A DNA stretch of 64,000 bases from Vibrio atlanticus (GTDB lineage Bacteria > Pseudomonadota > Gammaproteobacteria > Enterobacterales > Vibrionaceae). Position numbers and translations under genes: made by a program. Shown here piece after piece: positions 55,974 through 64,000 of this stretch; positions within the stretch are counted from its first letter, which is position 1; every line of letters begins with the position of its first letter. Location: assembly GCF_024347315.1 (NCBI RefSeq), contig NZ_AP025460.1, positions 744,001 through 808,000 on the forward strand, written 5' to 3'. The notes below the pieces were generated by a model that ran no database searches, was not told where the DNA came from, and was given only the letters and a program-made list of their open reading frames with translations.

Positions 55974-56615
55974 TTAGATAAATAGCGCTTTGTAAGCCTG
56001 CTCAATCCCTTCAATCAGCATCTGCATACCGATAACTGCGAGTATTAAGCCCATCATTCGAGTAATCACGTTCAGTGCACTTGGTCCGACCGCTTTAACG
56101 AAGCGTTCGCCGAATACAAATAAGACGTAGGTTAGGGTGCAGAGGAGGCCAAATGCCACGATGGTAATGATGGTCTCGTAAATCCCCTCGGTACTGGCAA
56201 AGTTCATCGCGGTGGCAATGGTGCCGGGGCCTGCCAGTATGGGCATGGCTAAAGGTGATACTGCGATGCTTAGCGCCGCGTCTCTCTGGGCGTCTGAGTT
56301 CACTTTCTCTTTTGCTTTTGAATGTGTTGAATCACCTTGCAGCATGTGGAAGCCAATCAAAAAGACCAGAATACCACCTGTGATACGCAGCGCGTACAGC
56401 GTGATACCAAAGAGGTCAAAGATCAGTTTGCCAGAGAGTGCAAAAGTACTGACGATAACGAAGGCAATGAGTACCGATCGGAATGCGATAGATTTAACCG
56501 TTTCCCTGTCATTGTCACCGGTTAATCCAAGAAATATTGGCGTATTAGCGATAGGGTTCATGATGGCAAAAAAGCCCATGAACACGGTAATGGTATGAAT
56601 GATGAGCTCTTTCAT
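55974..56615 (-). CDS. MarC-family inner membrane protein
   Basis: A 213-residue protein with six hydrophobic segments. The family motif MGFFAIMNPIANTPIFLGLT lies near the N-terminus, and SPLAMPILAGPGTIATAMNF lies in the middle. This is the MarC/UPF0056 family (E. coli YhgN, MarC). The function is unsettled; the early link with antibiotic resistance was withdrawn. AAAGGA precedes the ATG. It appears monocistronic. Confidence 0.88.
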   Translation of the reverse strand: MKELIIHTITVFMGFFAIMNPIANTPIFLGLTGDNDRETVKSIAFRSVLIAFVIVSTFALSGKLIFDLFGITLYALRITGGILVFLIGFHMLQGDSTHSKAKEKVNSDAQRDAALSIAVSPLAMPILAGPGTIATAMNFASTEGIYETIITIVAFGLLCTLTYVLFVFGERFVKAVGPSALNVITRMMGLILAVIGMQMLIEGIEQAYKALFI

Positions 56616-56717
56616 ATTATTCCTTTGAAAAGATGCAGTTAAATACCAATGGTTTGTGTATTTAATCTTAGATACAAATAATTATTAGAAATAGATGGTA
56701 GAGCAAGTGTGAATAAA

Positions 56718-56744
56718 AAACAGCCAGCATAAGGCTGGCTGTTT
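56718..56744 (-). terminator. terminator of the NifU-like/GGGtGRT operon
   Basis: AAACAGCCAGC-ataag-GCTGGCTGTTT, a perfect 11-bp stem, with an A-run on the left. Confidence 0.9.
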
Positions 56745-56844
56745 GGTTTTAGTGATAGGGGTAGAGTTTTGGTCGTCTGTTATTGCTTGTTTCTCAATTA
56801 ACGGACTCTACGCTATGGATAGATTGCGGCGCTCAATTTTGTCG

Positions 56845-57834
56845 TTATGCGTTCAAAGATTCGCTCACCGCCACAGCCAATGCAACTGTCGCACCGACCA
56901 TTGGGTTGTTACCCATACCTATGAAGCCCATCATTGCCACGTGAGCCGGAACAGAAGAGCTACCTGCGAACTGAGCATCAGCGTGCATTCTGCCCATGGT
57001 ATCTGTCATGCCGTAAGACGCTGGGCCTGCTGCTACGTTATCTGGGTGCAATGTTCGACCTGTACCGCCGCCTGAAGCAACTGAGAAGTAAGGTAAACCT
57101 TGGCGAGTACGTTCTGCTTTGTAGATACCCGCAACAGGGTGTTGGAAGCGCGTTGGGTTGGTTGAGTTACCCGTAATACTTACATCAACTTCTTCTCTGT
57201 GCATGATTGCCACACCTTCACGTACATCATCAGCGCCGTAACACAAGATCTCTCCGCGAGGGCCTTGTGAGAAGCGGCGACGTTCTGTTTCAACAAGCTC
57301 GCCTGTTTGGTAATCGTATTGAGTGCGTACATAGGTAAAACCATTGATGCGAGAAATTAAGTAAGCTGCATCTTTACCTAGACCATTTAAGATCACTTTC
57401 AATGGGTTTTGACGCGATTTGTTGACGTTTAGCGCAATTTTAATCGCACCTTCAGCTGCAGCAAAAGACTCGTGACCCGCAAGAAAGGCGAAGCAGTGGC
57501 TCTCTTCATTGAGAAGACGAGCGGCTAGCGCACCATGTCCGATACCGACTTGGCGTTGCTCAGCAACACTGCCGGGTTTAGTGAATGCTTGAAGGCCTTC
57601 ACCAATGATATTTGCAGCTTGTTCTGCGCTGGTTGCTTTGCGAAATAACGCCAGTGCTGAGCCAAGAATATAAGCATCGGCAGCGCTTTCAAAAGCAATA
57701 GGTTGGGTGTCCATCACCATGGCTTTTGGGTCGACATTGTGTGATTTACAGTATTGGTTCGCTTGCTCTAAAGAGTCGAAGTTCATTTCTGCCAATACGC
57801 GAGTTACTGATTCATTCAATTGAGTGTTCATCAT
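56845..57834 (-). CDS. GGGtGRT family protein
   Basis: A 329-residue protein containing the name-giving SGGGTGRTLHPDNVAAGPASYGMTDTMGRMHADAQFAGSS near residues 258-296. It is a well-conserved family of unknown activity, usually encoded next to a NifU-like scaffold as here (24 bp gap), which suggests a role with iron-sulfur clusters or a metal cofactor. The start is one of two consecutive ATGs behind GAGGAAAG. It is the second gene of a riboswitch-led operon. Confidence 0.85.
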   Translation of the reverse strand: MMNTQLNESVTRVLAEMNFDSLEQANQYCKSHNVDPKAMVMDTQPIAFESAADAYILGSALALFRKATSAEQAANIIGEGLQAFTKPGSVAEQRQVGIGHGALAARLLNEESHCFAFLAGHESFAAAEGAIKIALNVNKSRQNPLKVILNGLGKDAAYLISRINGFTYVRTQYDYQTGELVETERRRFSQGPRGEILCYGADDVREGVAIMHREEVDVSITGNSTNPTRFQHPVAGIYKAERTRQGLPYFSVASGGGTGRTLHPDNVAAGPASYGMTDTMGRMHADAQFAGSSSVPAHVAMMGFIGMGNNPMVGATVALAVAVSESLNA

Positions 57835-57857
57835 ATCTTTCCTCTAAATTGGCAAAA

Positions 57858-58550
57858 TTATTGTTGGCGTGGGTTAATGGTGGTTACGGCTTCATCGAAG
57901 CGACCGTAAGTTCCCATAGCAAGGTCTGCAGCTTCATTGGCTGACATACCTTGATTAATCGCCTTCATCATTTTGCCGAGGTTGAGATATTCGTAGCCAA
58001 TCACTTCGCTATGGTCATCAAGTGCAAGCTTGGTCACGTAGCCCTCTGCAAGCTCTAGGTAACGTACGCCTTTTGCAGCAGTTGAATAGCTGGTACCTAC
58101 TTGGCTACGTTGTGTTTGACCTAGGTCTTCCAATGCAGCGCCAATTTCTAGGCCGCCTTCAGAGAATGCAGATTGAGTTCGACCGTAAACAAACTGCAGA
58201 AAGATTTCACGCATCGCTACGTTGATCGCATCACACACCAAGTCAGTATTCAGAGCTTCAAGAATGGTTCTTCCTGTGAGGATTTCGGCTGCCATCGCGG
58301 CTGATTGAGTCATGCCTGAACAACCAATCGTTTCGATTAGTGCTTCTTCGATGATGCCGTTTTTTACGTTCAGCGTTAGTTTTGCTGCACCTTGTTGTGG
58401 TGCACAAGTGCCGACGCCATGGCTTAAGCCAGAAATAGCGATAACGTCTTTTGGGCTAACCATAGCGCCTTCAACTGGAATTGGCGCTGAAGTGTGCAGA
58501 TCACCCCTTTGAATAGGGCACATTGATTGAATTTCTGAAGAGTAGTGCAT
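57858..58550 (-). CDS. NifU-like iron-sulfur cluster scaffold protein
   Basis: A 230-residue protein with the NifU N-terminal fold. Cysteines occur in GVGTCAPQQGAAKL, IETIGCSGMTQSAAMAAEIL and DLVCDAINVAM, at positions used by IscU/NifU scaffolds for cluster assembly. It is not the housekeeping IscU (different sequence, longer C-terminus). It is paired with the GGGtGRT gene. The 433-bp upstream region contains a fluoride-riboswitch-like RNA and a promoter. Confidence 0.85.
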   Translation of the reverse strand: MHYSSEIQSMCPIQRGDLHTSAPIPVEGAMVSPKDVIAISGLSHGVGTCAPQQGAAKLTLNVKNGIIEEALIETIGCSGMTQSAAMAAEILTGRTILEALNTDLVCDAINVAMREIFLQFVYGRTQSAFSEGGLEIGAALEDLGQTQRSQVGTSYSTAAKGVRYLELAEGYVTKLALDDHSEVIGYEYLNLGKMMKAINQGMSANEAADLAMGTYGRFDEAVTTINPRQQ

Positions 58551-58740
58551 AATGTTTTCTCACAGTTAGAGTCATTGAAGACCTAGAGTGTTGAGAAAAC
58601 AGGACGTGTTGGAAGAGGTGCGGCTAATTCACTACAGATCTTGAGTATCGATAATCCAAAGGTGTCATGAAGCTCGGTCTTAAGAGACTAAGCCCATTTC
58701 AAAATGGAGGAATAGCGATACATCCAACAGTATTACCTGT

Positions 58741-58820
58741 TTTCGATTCTGTAGGAGTCATTAGCACTGTTCGAAAGAACGGGCGGTTGAAGCAAAAGCT
58801 TAGGTGGAACCCCATCACCT
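58741..58820 (-). promoter_or_regulatory. candidate fluoride (crcB-type) riboswitch leading the NifU-like/GGGtGRT operon
   Basis: On the minus strand the RNA reads AGGUGAUGGGGUUCCACCU, then AAGC-UUUU-GCUU, AACCGCC, GUUC-UUUC-GAAC, and GCUAAUGACUCCUACAGA. P1 is AGGUG with CACCU. GGGGUU can form the pseudoknot with GACUCC. AACCGC and UAAUGACUCCUAC are hallmarks of the crcB motif. An extra small hairpin between P1 and the core is unusual. It lies about 190 nt before the first gene. A possible hairpin (CCATTT-tg-AAATGG) follows at about 58692-58705. Confidence 0.6.
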
Positions 58821-58829
58821 GATGGCTAT

Positions 58830-58859
58830 AGATTAGATCTTTATCACACTTTCATGCAA
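58830..58859 (-). promoter_or_regulatory. promoter upstream of the riboswitch
   Basis: TTGCAT (complement 58854-58859), 18 bp, TAATCT (complement 58830-58835) on the minus strand, ending about 10 bp before the riboswitch. A moderate sigma-70 match. Confidence 0.5.
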
Positions 58860-58921
58860 GCGAATGTTTAGAGCGATTTCGACTATAAACAGAGTTCATT
58901 ATATTTCGATAAGTATAAAAA

Positions 58922-58962
58922 AACGCCAATAACGAGCTCTAATTAGAGGTGTCATTGACGTT
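58922..58962 (-). terminator. terminator of yebG
   Basis: AACGTCAAT (minus) pairs with ATTGGCGTT with one mismatch and is followed by T7. An inner CTCT-aatt-AGAG stem strengthens it. Confidence 0.7.
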
Positions 58963-58983
58963 TTCAACAGAAGTATCAGCTAG

Positions 58984-59277
58984 TTACGCTGCATCTTCTT
59001 CTGCGTCTTCAACAGCTTCAAGTTTCTTTTCTTTTTTCGGAGCTGGTTTACGCTTAGCACCTAATGCGTAAAGAACTTCTTCTTTGTTCTTCGCTAGGTA
59101 CATTGCAAGCTCTTCTTGCTTGCCTTCATCTTCAACTAAATCGCTTTTGCTTAATAGTTCAAAAAGCTCATCAGCCATATCCAGCATTTTGTCGTATGCG
59201 TCAGCTTCGGCTTTAGAGGTAAAAGTCATTTTCTCTTCTCCGTTGCGTTCGACCACGTACTTGACGATAACAGCCAT
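58984..59277 (-). CDS. yebG: YebG-family SOS-inducible protein
   Basis: A 97-residue acidic protein (MAVIVKYVVERNGEEKMTFTSK...AEADAYDKMLDMADELFELL), the YebG pattern. E. coli YebG is induced by DNA damage; its role is unknown. The C-terminus is Lys-rich and then Glu/Ala-rich. A LexA-like box lies 30 bp upstream. Confidence 0.9.
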   Translation of the reverse strand: MAVIVKYVVERNGEEKMTFTSKAEADAYDKMLDMADELFELLSKSDLVEDEGKQEELAMYLAKNKEEVLYALGAKRKPAPKKEKKLEAVEDAEEDAA

Positions 59278-59306
59278 GGTTAATCCTCTAAGTTTGATAA
59301 ATTTTA

Positions 59307-59322
59307 CTGGCTTTTTATACAG
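59307..59322 (-). promoter_or_regulatory. LexA-like SOS box upstream of yebG
   Basis: On the minus strand CTGTATAAAAAGCCAG, CTGT-N8-ACAG with one change in the right arm. It is placed like the E. coli yebG box. Confidence 0.7.
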
Positions 59323-59365
59323 TTTCTGATGTTAAAAGTCCAGTTGGAGCCCTAACAATGCGGCC

Positions 59366-60262
59366 TCAATCTTGATGTGTAGCCCAGTCTTCACAATAAC
59401 TCATGAAAGATTTCAGTAGCGGGCTTTGATATTTGTCTTTATGGACCAGCATCCAGAATCGACGTTTCATGTCGAGTGGGACATCGAGTGCTTTCACTCG
59501 GCCTGAGTCAATTGCTCGTTGCGCAGCCAGCCGTGATAAACACGCGAATCCAAGATTGGCAGAAACAGAATTGATGATCGCCTCAGTCGTGTTGAGCTCA
59601 AAGGATTCATACCAATGTTCGATACGCGGTGCGACGGCACGCAGGAAAAACTCGCGAGTGCCTGAACCAGACTCACGTAAAATCCAATGACTATCTTCTA
59701 AATCGCTTAAAATCACTTTTTCTTTTGAATTGAGAGGGTGTTGATTACTAACAATAATACACATTTCATCGCTACTGAACTGGCTAGAGATCAACTCCGG
59801 ATGGAGTGTTTTTCCTTCAATTAACGCGATATCCAGTTCATAATCCACCAGCTTTTGGCAGATCAGTGCACTGTTTGAAATGAACAAGCTTTGATCCTGA
59901 TGCTGAGTTCGTTGACGAAAGCCCGATAAAATAAACGGTGCGACTTGATTACCAATCGTGTCACTCGCGCCGACCTTTAAATTGCCACTCAAAGGCTGGT
60001 CGTCACGGAATAAAACATCGATGCCTGCAGCTCTATGAAGAATCTCGTCAGCCAAAGGAAGTAGTTTTTGTCCTTCTTGATTGAGAATTAATCGGTTGTT
60101 GACCCGGTCAAATAGAGAGTGGCCCAATTGTTTCTCCATTTCGCCCAGCGCCATGCTGACAGCAGCCTTAGACAAAAACAGTGCTTCCGATGCGGCGGTA
60201 AGCGTCGAATGCTGAGTAATAGTGACAAACACTTTAAGTTGTTTGATTGAGATATTAGCCAT
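59366..60262 (-). CDS. LysR-family transcriptional regulator
   Basis: A 298-residue LysR regulator. The N-terminal winged helix reads QLKVFVTITQHSTLTAASEALFLSKAAVSMALGEMEKQLGHSLFDR, followed by an effector-binding domain with IILSGFRQRT and WILRESGSGTREFF. The latter resembles the YeiE/CysB-like group. The effector is unknown. It is divergent from the transporter gene at 60422 with 159 bp between, so it probably controls that gene. Confidence 0.9.
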   Translation of the reverse strand: MANISIKQLKVFVTITQHSTLTAASEALFLSKAAVSMALGEMEKQLGHSLFDRVNNRLILNQEGQKLLPLADEILHRAAGIDVLFRDDQPLSGNLKVGASDTIGNQVAPFILSGFRQRTQHQDQSLFISNSALICQKLVDYELDIALIEGKTLHPELISSQFSSDEMCIIVSNQHPLNSKEKVILSDLEDSHWILRESGSGTREFFLRAVAPRIEHWYESFELNTTEAIINSVSANLGFACLSRLAAQRAIDSGRVKALDVPLDMKRRFWMLVHKDKYQSPLLKSFMSYCEDWATHQD

Positions 60263-60421
60263 CAGGTTCCTAGTTTACGCTGCAGGTGGAATAGGCTGTT
60301 CAGTATTGATGAACGCTTGTTATATATAATTGGATATTACTGAACTAAGCGCAAGCGTATTATGGCTTCAACAAGCTGATGAGTTCACAAGTTTAGTGAA
60401 TTAAGTTTAAGAGAGGCTGAC

Positions 60422-61417
60422 ATGATTCAACGTATTAAATATAGATTAACAGGAGCTCCAACCCCCATGGCTGGGTTAGCACTGGCAATCGCAAGCTTAG
60501 GCTGGTGCTGGGATGGCGTTTTAGTCGCACAAGGTATTTTGCACACACCGGGTTTGGTGCAGTGGGTCAGTGCTGGTATTGCGGCTGTATTGCTTCTTGT
60601 TTTAGCTGTGAAATTTTTGATTCACGGCCACTTATTACGTGAAGACCTTGCTCACCCTGTTGTCGGCAGTGTGGTACCCACATTCGCAATGGGTTGTATG
60701 GTGGTGTCTGCTTCGTTGGCGCCAATCTCTCAATTCTTACAAGAAGCTGTGTGGCTCGCTTCGGTAGCGTTACATGTCGTGTTCTTGGTGAGCTTCTTAT
60801 ACCACAGAGCTAAAAACTTTGAGATTCACCACATGGTGCCAAGCTGGTTTGTGCCACCAATCGGTATTATCGTGGCAGACGTTTCTTTTTCAGGTAACCC
60901 GATCTTAGAGCCCGTTGCTCACGCGACTTTAGTTTTTGGCTTATTGGTTTATGCGGTAATGCTACCTCTCATGATTTACCGTTTGATCTTCTCTCATGAA
61001 GTGCCTGACGCAGCAAAACCAACCATTGCGATTATGGCGGCACCAGCAAGTCTATCTTTAGCTGGCTACCTAACGGTGACGGCAAATCCTTCGCCAGTGA
61101 TCATTGGTTTGCTATTTGGTATCGCGGTGTTGATGACGTTTATTATCTACATCGCGTTTTTCAAACTACTTCGTCTGCCATTCAGCCCGGGCTATGCGGC
61201 GTTCACTTTCCCAATCGTGATTGGTGCAACGGCGTTATTCAAATTGGCGGCTTGGATGCAAACTGTTGGTGTGGAAACTCACTATGTGGATCAAGTCTTC
61301 AACCTAGCGTATCTAGAATTGATTGTGGCAACGTTTGTAGTGGGTTATGTGGCGGTTCGTTATTACATGAATTACAAACCTCACCGTGTTCTAAGTGCGG
61401 TAGGCAGTAGATTGTAA
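60422..61417 (+). CDS. SLAC1/TDT-family transporter (TehA-like)
   Basis: A 331-residue membrane protein with about ten hydrophobic segments (PMAGLALAIASLGWCWDGVL ... LRLPFSPGYAAFTFPIVIGATAL). The PTPMAGLALAIASLGW opening and SPGYAAFTFP are typical of the tellurite-resistance/dicarboxylate transporter (TDT) family, which includes TehA and plant SLAC1 anion channels. The substrate may be an anion such as sulfite or a C4-dicarboxylate. GAGAGG precedes the ATG. It is divergent from a LysR gene. Confidence 0.88.
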   Translation: MIQRIKYRLTGAPTPMAGLALAIASLGWCWDGVLVAQGILHTPGLVQWVSAGIAAVLLLVLAVKFLIHGHLLREDLAHPVVGSVVPTFAMGCMVVSASLAPISQFLQEAVWLASVALHVVFLVSFLYHRAKNFEIHHMVPSWFVPPIGIIVADVSFSGNPILEPVAHATLVFGLLVYAVMLPLMIYRLIFSHEVPDAAKPTIAIMAAPASLSLAGYLTVTANPSPVIIGLLFGIAVLMTFIIYIAFFKLLRLPFSPGYAAFTFPIVIGATALFKLAAWMQTVGVETHYVDQVFNLAYLELIVATFVVGYVAVRYYMNYKPHRVLSAVGSRL

Positions 61418-61544
61418 GAAGCAATAGTTCAAAAGATAAACGGACCTTAAGTTTTCAGTATTTCATAAGCTTATATTCCTAATCCAAACTCTGCACTTAT
61501 GCTAATCTGGCTTTATATTGTGGCAAGATTAGCGTGAGTGCACT

Positions 61545-64000
61545 TTGTTTACTGTTTACCATTCCAATAAAGTCGATACTTTAAAAATCCTTCTCGTTCA
61601 CTTAATCAAAAGTGACCCTTTAGCCAATCCTTTCGAAAAAGAGCAGATCTTGGTTCAGAGCCCAGGTATGTCTCAATGGCTTAAGATGGAACTCGCCAAA
61701 GAGTTTGGCGTAGCAGCAAATATCGATTTCCCACTTCCAGCAACCTTCATTTGGGATATGTTTACCCAAGTGCTTCCTGATGTACCTAAACGCAGTGCTT
61801 TTAACAAGGAAGCGATGACATGGAAGCTGATGAGTTTGTTACCCGCTAAGCTTGACCACCCTGATTTTTTACCTCTACAACGCTACCTTGAAAACGACGA
61901 AGATGATTCGAAGTTGTATCAATTGGCAGAAAAAATTGCCGATATCTTCGATGGTTACTTGGTGTATCGACCTGAATGGATGGCGATGTGGGAAGCGGGA
62001 GAGCCCGTTGCAGAACTTATCGATGATGAGGGACAACAAGAGCACCCTTGGCAACCGATTTTGTGGCAAGCACTCTATGAGAAAACCTTGTCTCAAGGCC
62101 AATCTAAATATCACCGTGGCAACTTGTATCACGACTTCATTGAAGCGCTAGCCAAGCAACAAGGTCAACTGCAACATCTGCCTAAACGCTTATTTGTGTT
62201 TGGTATTTCTTCGTTGCCTCCTCGCTACATGGATGCATTGAAAGCGCTTGGCGAGCAGATTGATGTGCACTTGATGTTTACCAATCCGTGCCAACATTAC
62301 TGGGGCGATATTCGCGATCGTAAATACTTGGCAAGAGTCGAAGCACAGCGCCGCAAGCAGTTTGCTTTGATTGATGGTTTACCTCAGCTTGAAGGCGAAG
62401 CCTCACCATTGAAAGATGGCATTGAAGCTAATATTGAAGACGAACTGCATACCAGCCAAGCCGTGGGTAATAGTTTACTTGCGTCTATGGGGAAACTGGG
62501 CAGAGATAACCTGTTTTTACTATCTCAATCAGACTGCGAAGAGCATGAGTTCTTTATTGATGTTGAGAGAGATAACCTATTGCATCAACTGCAAGCCGAT
62601 ATTCTCCAGTTAGAAGAACATCAAGACGACCACATCTTAGATTCCAGTAACCATAAGCAGGTGGTTGAACTGGGTGATCGCTCGTTGACTGTACATGCTT
62701 GTCATAGCCCAATGCGTGAGGTTGAAGTTCTTCATGACCAGCTATTGGCGATGTTTGATGCGGACCCGACACTGAAACCACGCGATATCATCGTGATGGT
62801 GTCTGACATTAATGCTTATAGCCCAGCGATTCAGGCGGTATTTGGTAATGCTCCGGGTGAGCGTTATATCCCTTACTCGATCTCTGATAGAACCGCAGAC
62901 CAAGAAAGCCCAATTCTGACCGCCTTCATGCAGTTGGTCGCGCTACCGAACACGCGCTGTTTAGCCTCTGAGTTGCTAGAGCTGTTAGAAATTCCTGCGA
63001 TGATGGCACGTTTTGGTATTGACGAGTTTCAATTCGAGCAAGCTAAGCAATGGGTTGAAGAAGCGGGTATCCGTTGGGGTGTTGATGCTTCAACGGCGAC
63101 AGAATTTGATCTACCTGCGACCGAGCAAAATACTTGGCTCTTTGGTATCCAGCGTATGTTGTTGGGCTATGCGATGTCGGATTCTGCGGGTTTATTTGAA
63201 ACTGAACACTCTCCGATTGCCGCTTATAACGAAGTTCAAGGCATTAACGCCGAACTTGCAGGTAAGTTAGCTCACTTTATCGATCGTATTGCCCAATACC
63301 GTCAACGCTTAACTGAGACTCAATCTATCGATATGTGGCGTGAAATCTTGCTGCAAATGATTGATGATTTCTTTGCGGTTGAACTGGAAGGCGAGGTGGT
63401 GCTCAAATCGATTCGTGATGCGCTTTCTCAACTGAATGAACAGCTTGATGATGCCTTGTACGAACAAGAACTGTCGCCAAGCATTATCTACCAGTACCTC
63501 AATAATAAGTTATCTGGCGCGCGCATTAGCCAGCGTTTCTTAGCTGGCCAAGTTAACTTTTGTACCTTGATGCCGATGCGTTCTATTCCGTTCAAAACCG
63601 TCTGTTTGTTAGGCATGAATGATGGTGTTTACCCTCGCTCAATGCCGCCAGAAGGTTTTGATCTAATGAACGGACGCACACGACCTGGCGATCGTTCTCG
63701 TCGTGATGATGACCGCTATCTATTCTTAGAGGCGATGCTGTCGGCGCAAGAGTGTTTGTACATCAGTTATGTTGGCCGCTCGATTCAAGATAATACTGAG
63801 CGAGTGCCGTCAGTATTGGTTTCAGAGTTGATTGAATACTGCCAGCAGAACTACTGCCTAAGTGAAGACCAAGCGTTGCCAAGCGATGATTCTGGTATCA
63901 ACCTGACTCAAGCGATCAGTTTTGAACACACCATGACACCGTTTAGCCCTGCTGCGTTTACTCAAGGTGATGCGAGCCATGTGCTGAGTTACGCCAAAGA
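61545..64000 (+). CDS. recC: RecC, exonuclease V gamma chain (5' part, runs off right edge)
   Basis: The frame opens at TTG 61545 (MFTVYHSNKVDTLKILLVHLIKSD) after an in-frame stop, and no ATG or GTG lies in the correct place, so a TTG start is likely, matching known RecC N-termini. It continues without a stop to the window end, about 818 codons. Recognisable stretches are QILVQSPGMSQWLKMELAKEFGVAANIDFPLPATFIW, RLFVFGISSLPPRYMDALKAL, VHACHSPMREVEVLHDQLL and TVCLLGMNDGVYPRS. RecC reads Chi sites within RecBCD. The C-terminal part is outside the window. Confidence 0.95.
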   Translation, partial: MFTVYHSNKVDTLKILLVHLIKSDPLANPFEKEQILVQSPGMSQWLKMELAKEFGVAANIDFPLPATFIWDMFTQVLPDVPKRSAFNKEAMTWKLMSLLPAKLDHPDFLPLQRYLENDEDDSKLYQLAEKIADIFDGYLVYRPEWMAMWEAGEPVAELIDDEGQQEHPWQPILWQALYEKTLSQGQSKYHRGNLYHDFIEALAKQQGQLQHLPKRLFVFGISSLPPRYMDALKALGEQIDVHLMFTNPCQHYWGDIRDRKYLARVEAQRRKQFALIDGLPQLEGEASPLKDGIEANIEDELHTSQAVGNSLLASMGKLGRDNLFLLSQSDCEEHEFFIDVERDNLLHQLQADILQLEEHQDDHILDSSNHKQVVELGDRSLTVHACHSPMREVEVLHDQLLAMFDADPTLKPRDIIVMVSDINAYSPAIQAVFGNAPGERYIPYSISDRTADQESPILTAFMQLVALPNTRCLASELLELLEIPAMMARFGIDEFQFEQAKQWVEEAGIRWGVDASTATEFDLPATEQNTWLFGIQRMLLGYAMSDSAGLFETEHSPIAAYNEVQGINAELAGKLAHFIDRIAQYRQRLTETQSIDMWREILLQMIDDFFAVELEGEVVLKSIRDALSQLNEQLDDALYEQELSPSIIYQYLNNKLSGARISQRFLAGQVNFCTLMPMRSIPFKTVCLLGMNDGVYPRSMPPEGFDLMNGRTRPGDRSRRDDDRYLFLEAMLSAQECLYISYVGRSIQDNTERVPSVLVSELIEYCQQNYCLSEDQALPSDDSGINLTQAISFEHTMTPFSPAAFTQGDASHVLSYAK

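Overview
The window comes from a Vibrio chromosome. The core gene order (smpB/ssrA/ratAB/bamE/recN/nadK/grpE, dnaK-dnaJ, minor pilins, tadA/mltF/purL, dapD, recC) and the tmRNA tag ANDENYALAA are typical of Vibrionaceae. The Splendidus clade is a guess; no species can be proven from this sequence alone.

Region 1 (1-3981) starts with the first codons of an IS5-type transposase. It then holds a DUF429 gene, a secreted M15-type peptidase and a secreted protein made of four tandem RimB-like (ATP-dependent zinc protease family) repeats, of which only the outer two keep the DTG motif.

Region 2 (about 4000-27560) is accessory DNA ending at the 3' end of ssrA, a classic island site. From left to right it carries: a hipBA module with four palindromic operators spaced exactly 50 bp; an AAA/DUF4143 ATPase; a three-gene cluster ending in a TOTE-type primase-helicase; three tandem copies of a structured element of about 275 bp; a serine recombinase; about four copies of a 106-bp hairpin repeat; a CTTTTT microsatellite; a type I restriction-modification locus; and a satellite-like core of replication helicase, alpA and tyrosine integrase next to tmRNA. 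In the restriction locus hsdM is split by an IS3-family element with a 4-bp target duplication, and hsdS carries two near-identical recognition domains. This is a defence-rich island. The left boundary and its attachment site could not be found.

Region 3 (27559-39974) is core: ssrA, smpB, ratA-ratB, bamE, recN with LexA boxes, nadK, grpE, a dicarboxylate/amino-acid symporter, dnaK and dnaJ. Sigma-32-type promoters are visible before grpE and dnaK. An array of about 137-bp double-hairpin repeats flanks a lone GIY-YIG gene between recN and nadK.

Region 4 (40118-49684) holds the type IV minor pilin cluster (pilE facing fimT-pilW-pilX-pilV), an AbgT transporter, a CNNM/CorC membrane protein, tadA, a 44-aa basic protein and mltF.

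Region 5 (49685-64000) holds purL behind a PurR box, an AT-rich cysteine-containing orphan gene, dapD, a MarC protein, a NifU-like/GGGtGRT operon behind a fluoride-riboswitch-like leader, yebG with an SOS box, a LysR regulator divergent from a SLAC1/TDT transporter, and the start of recC, which runs off the end.
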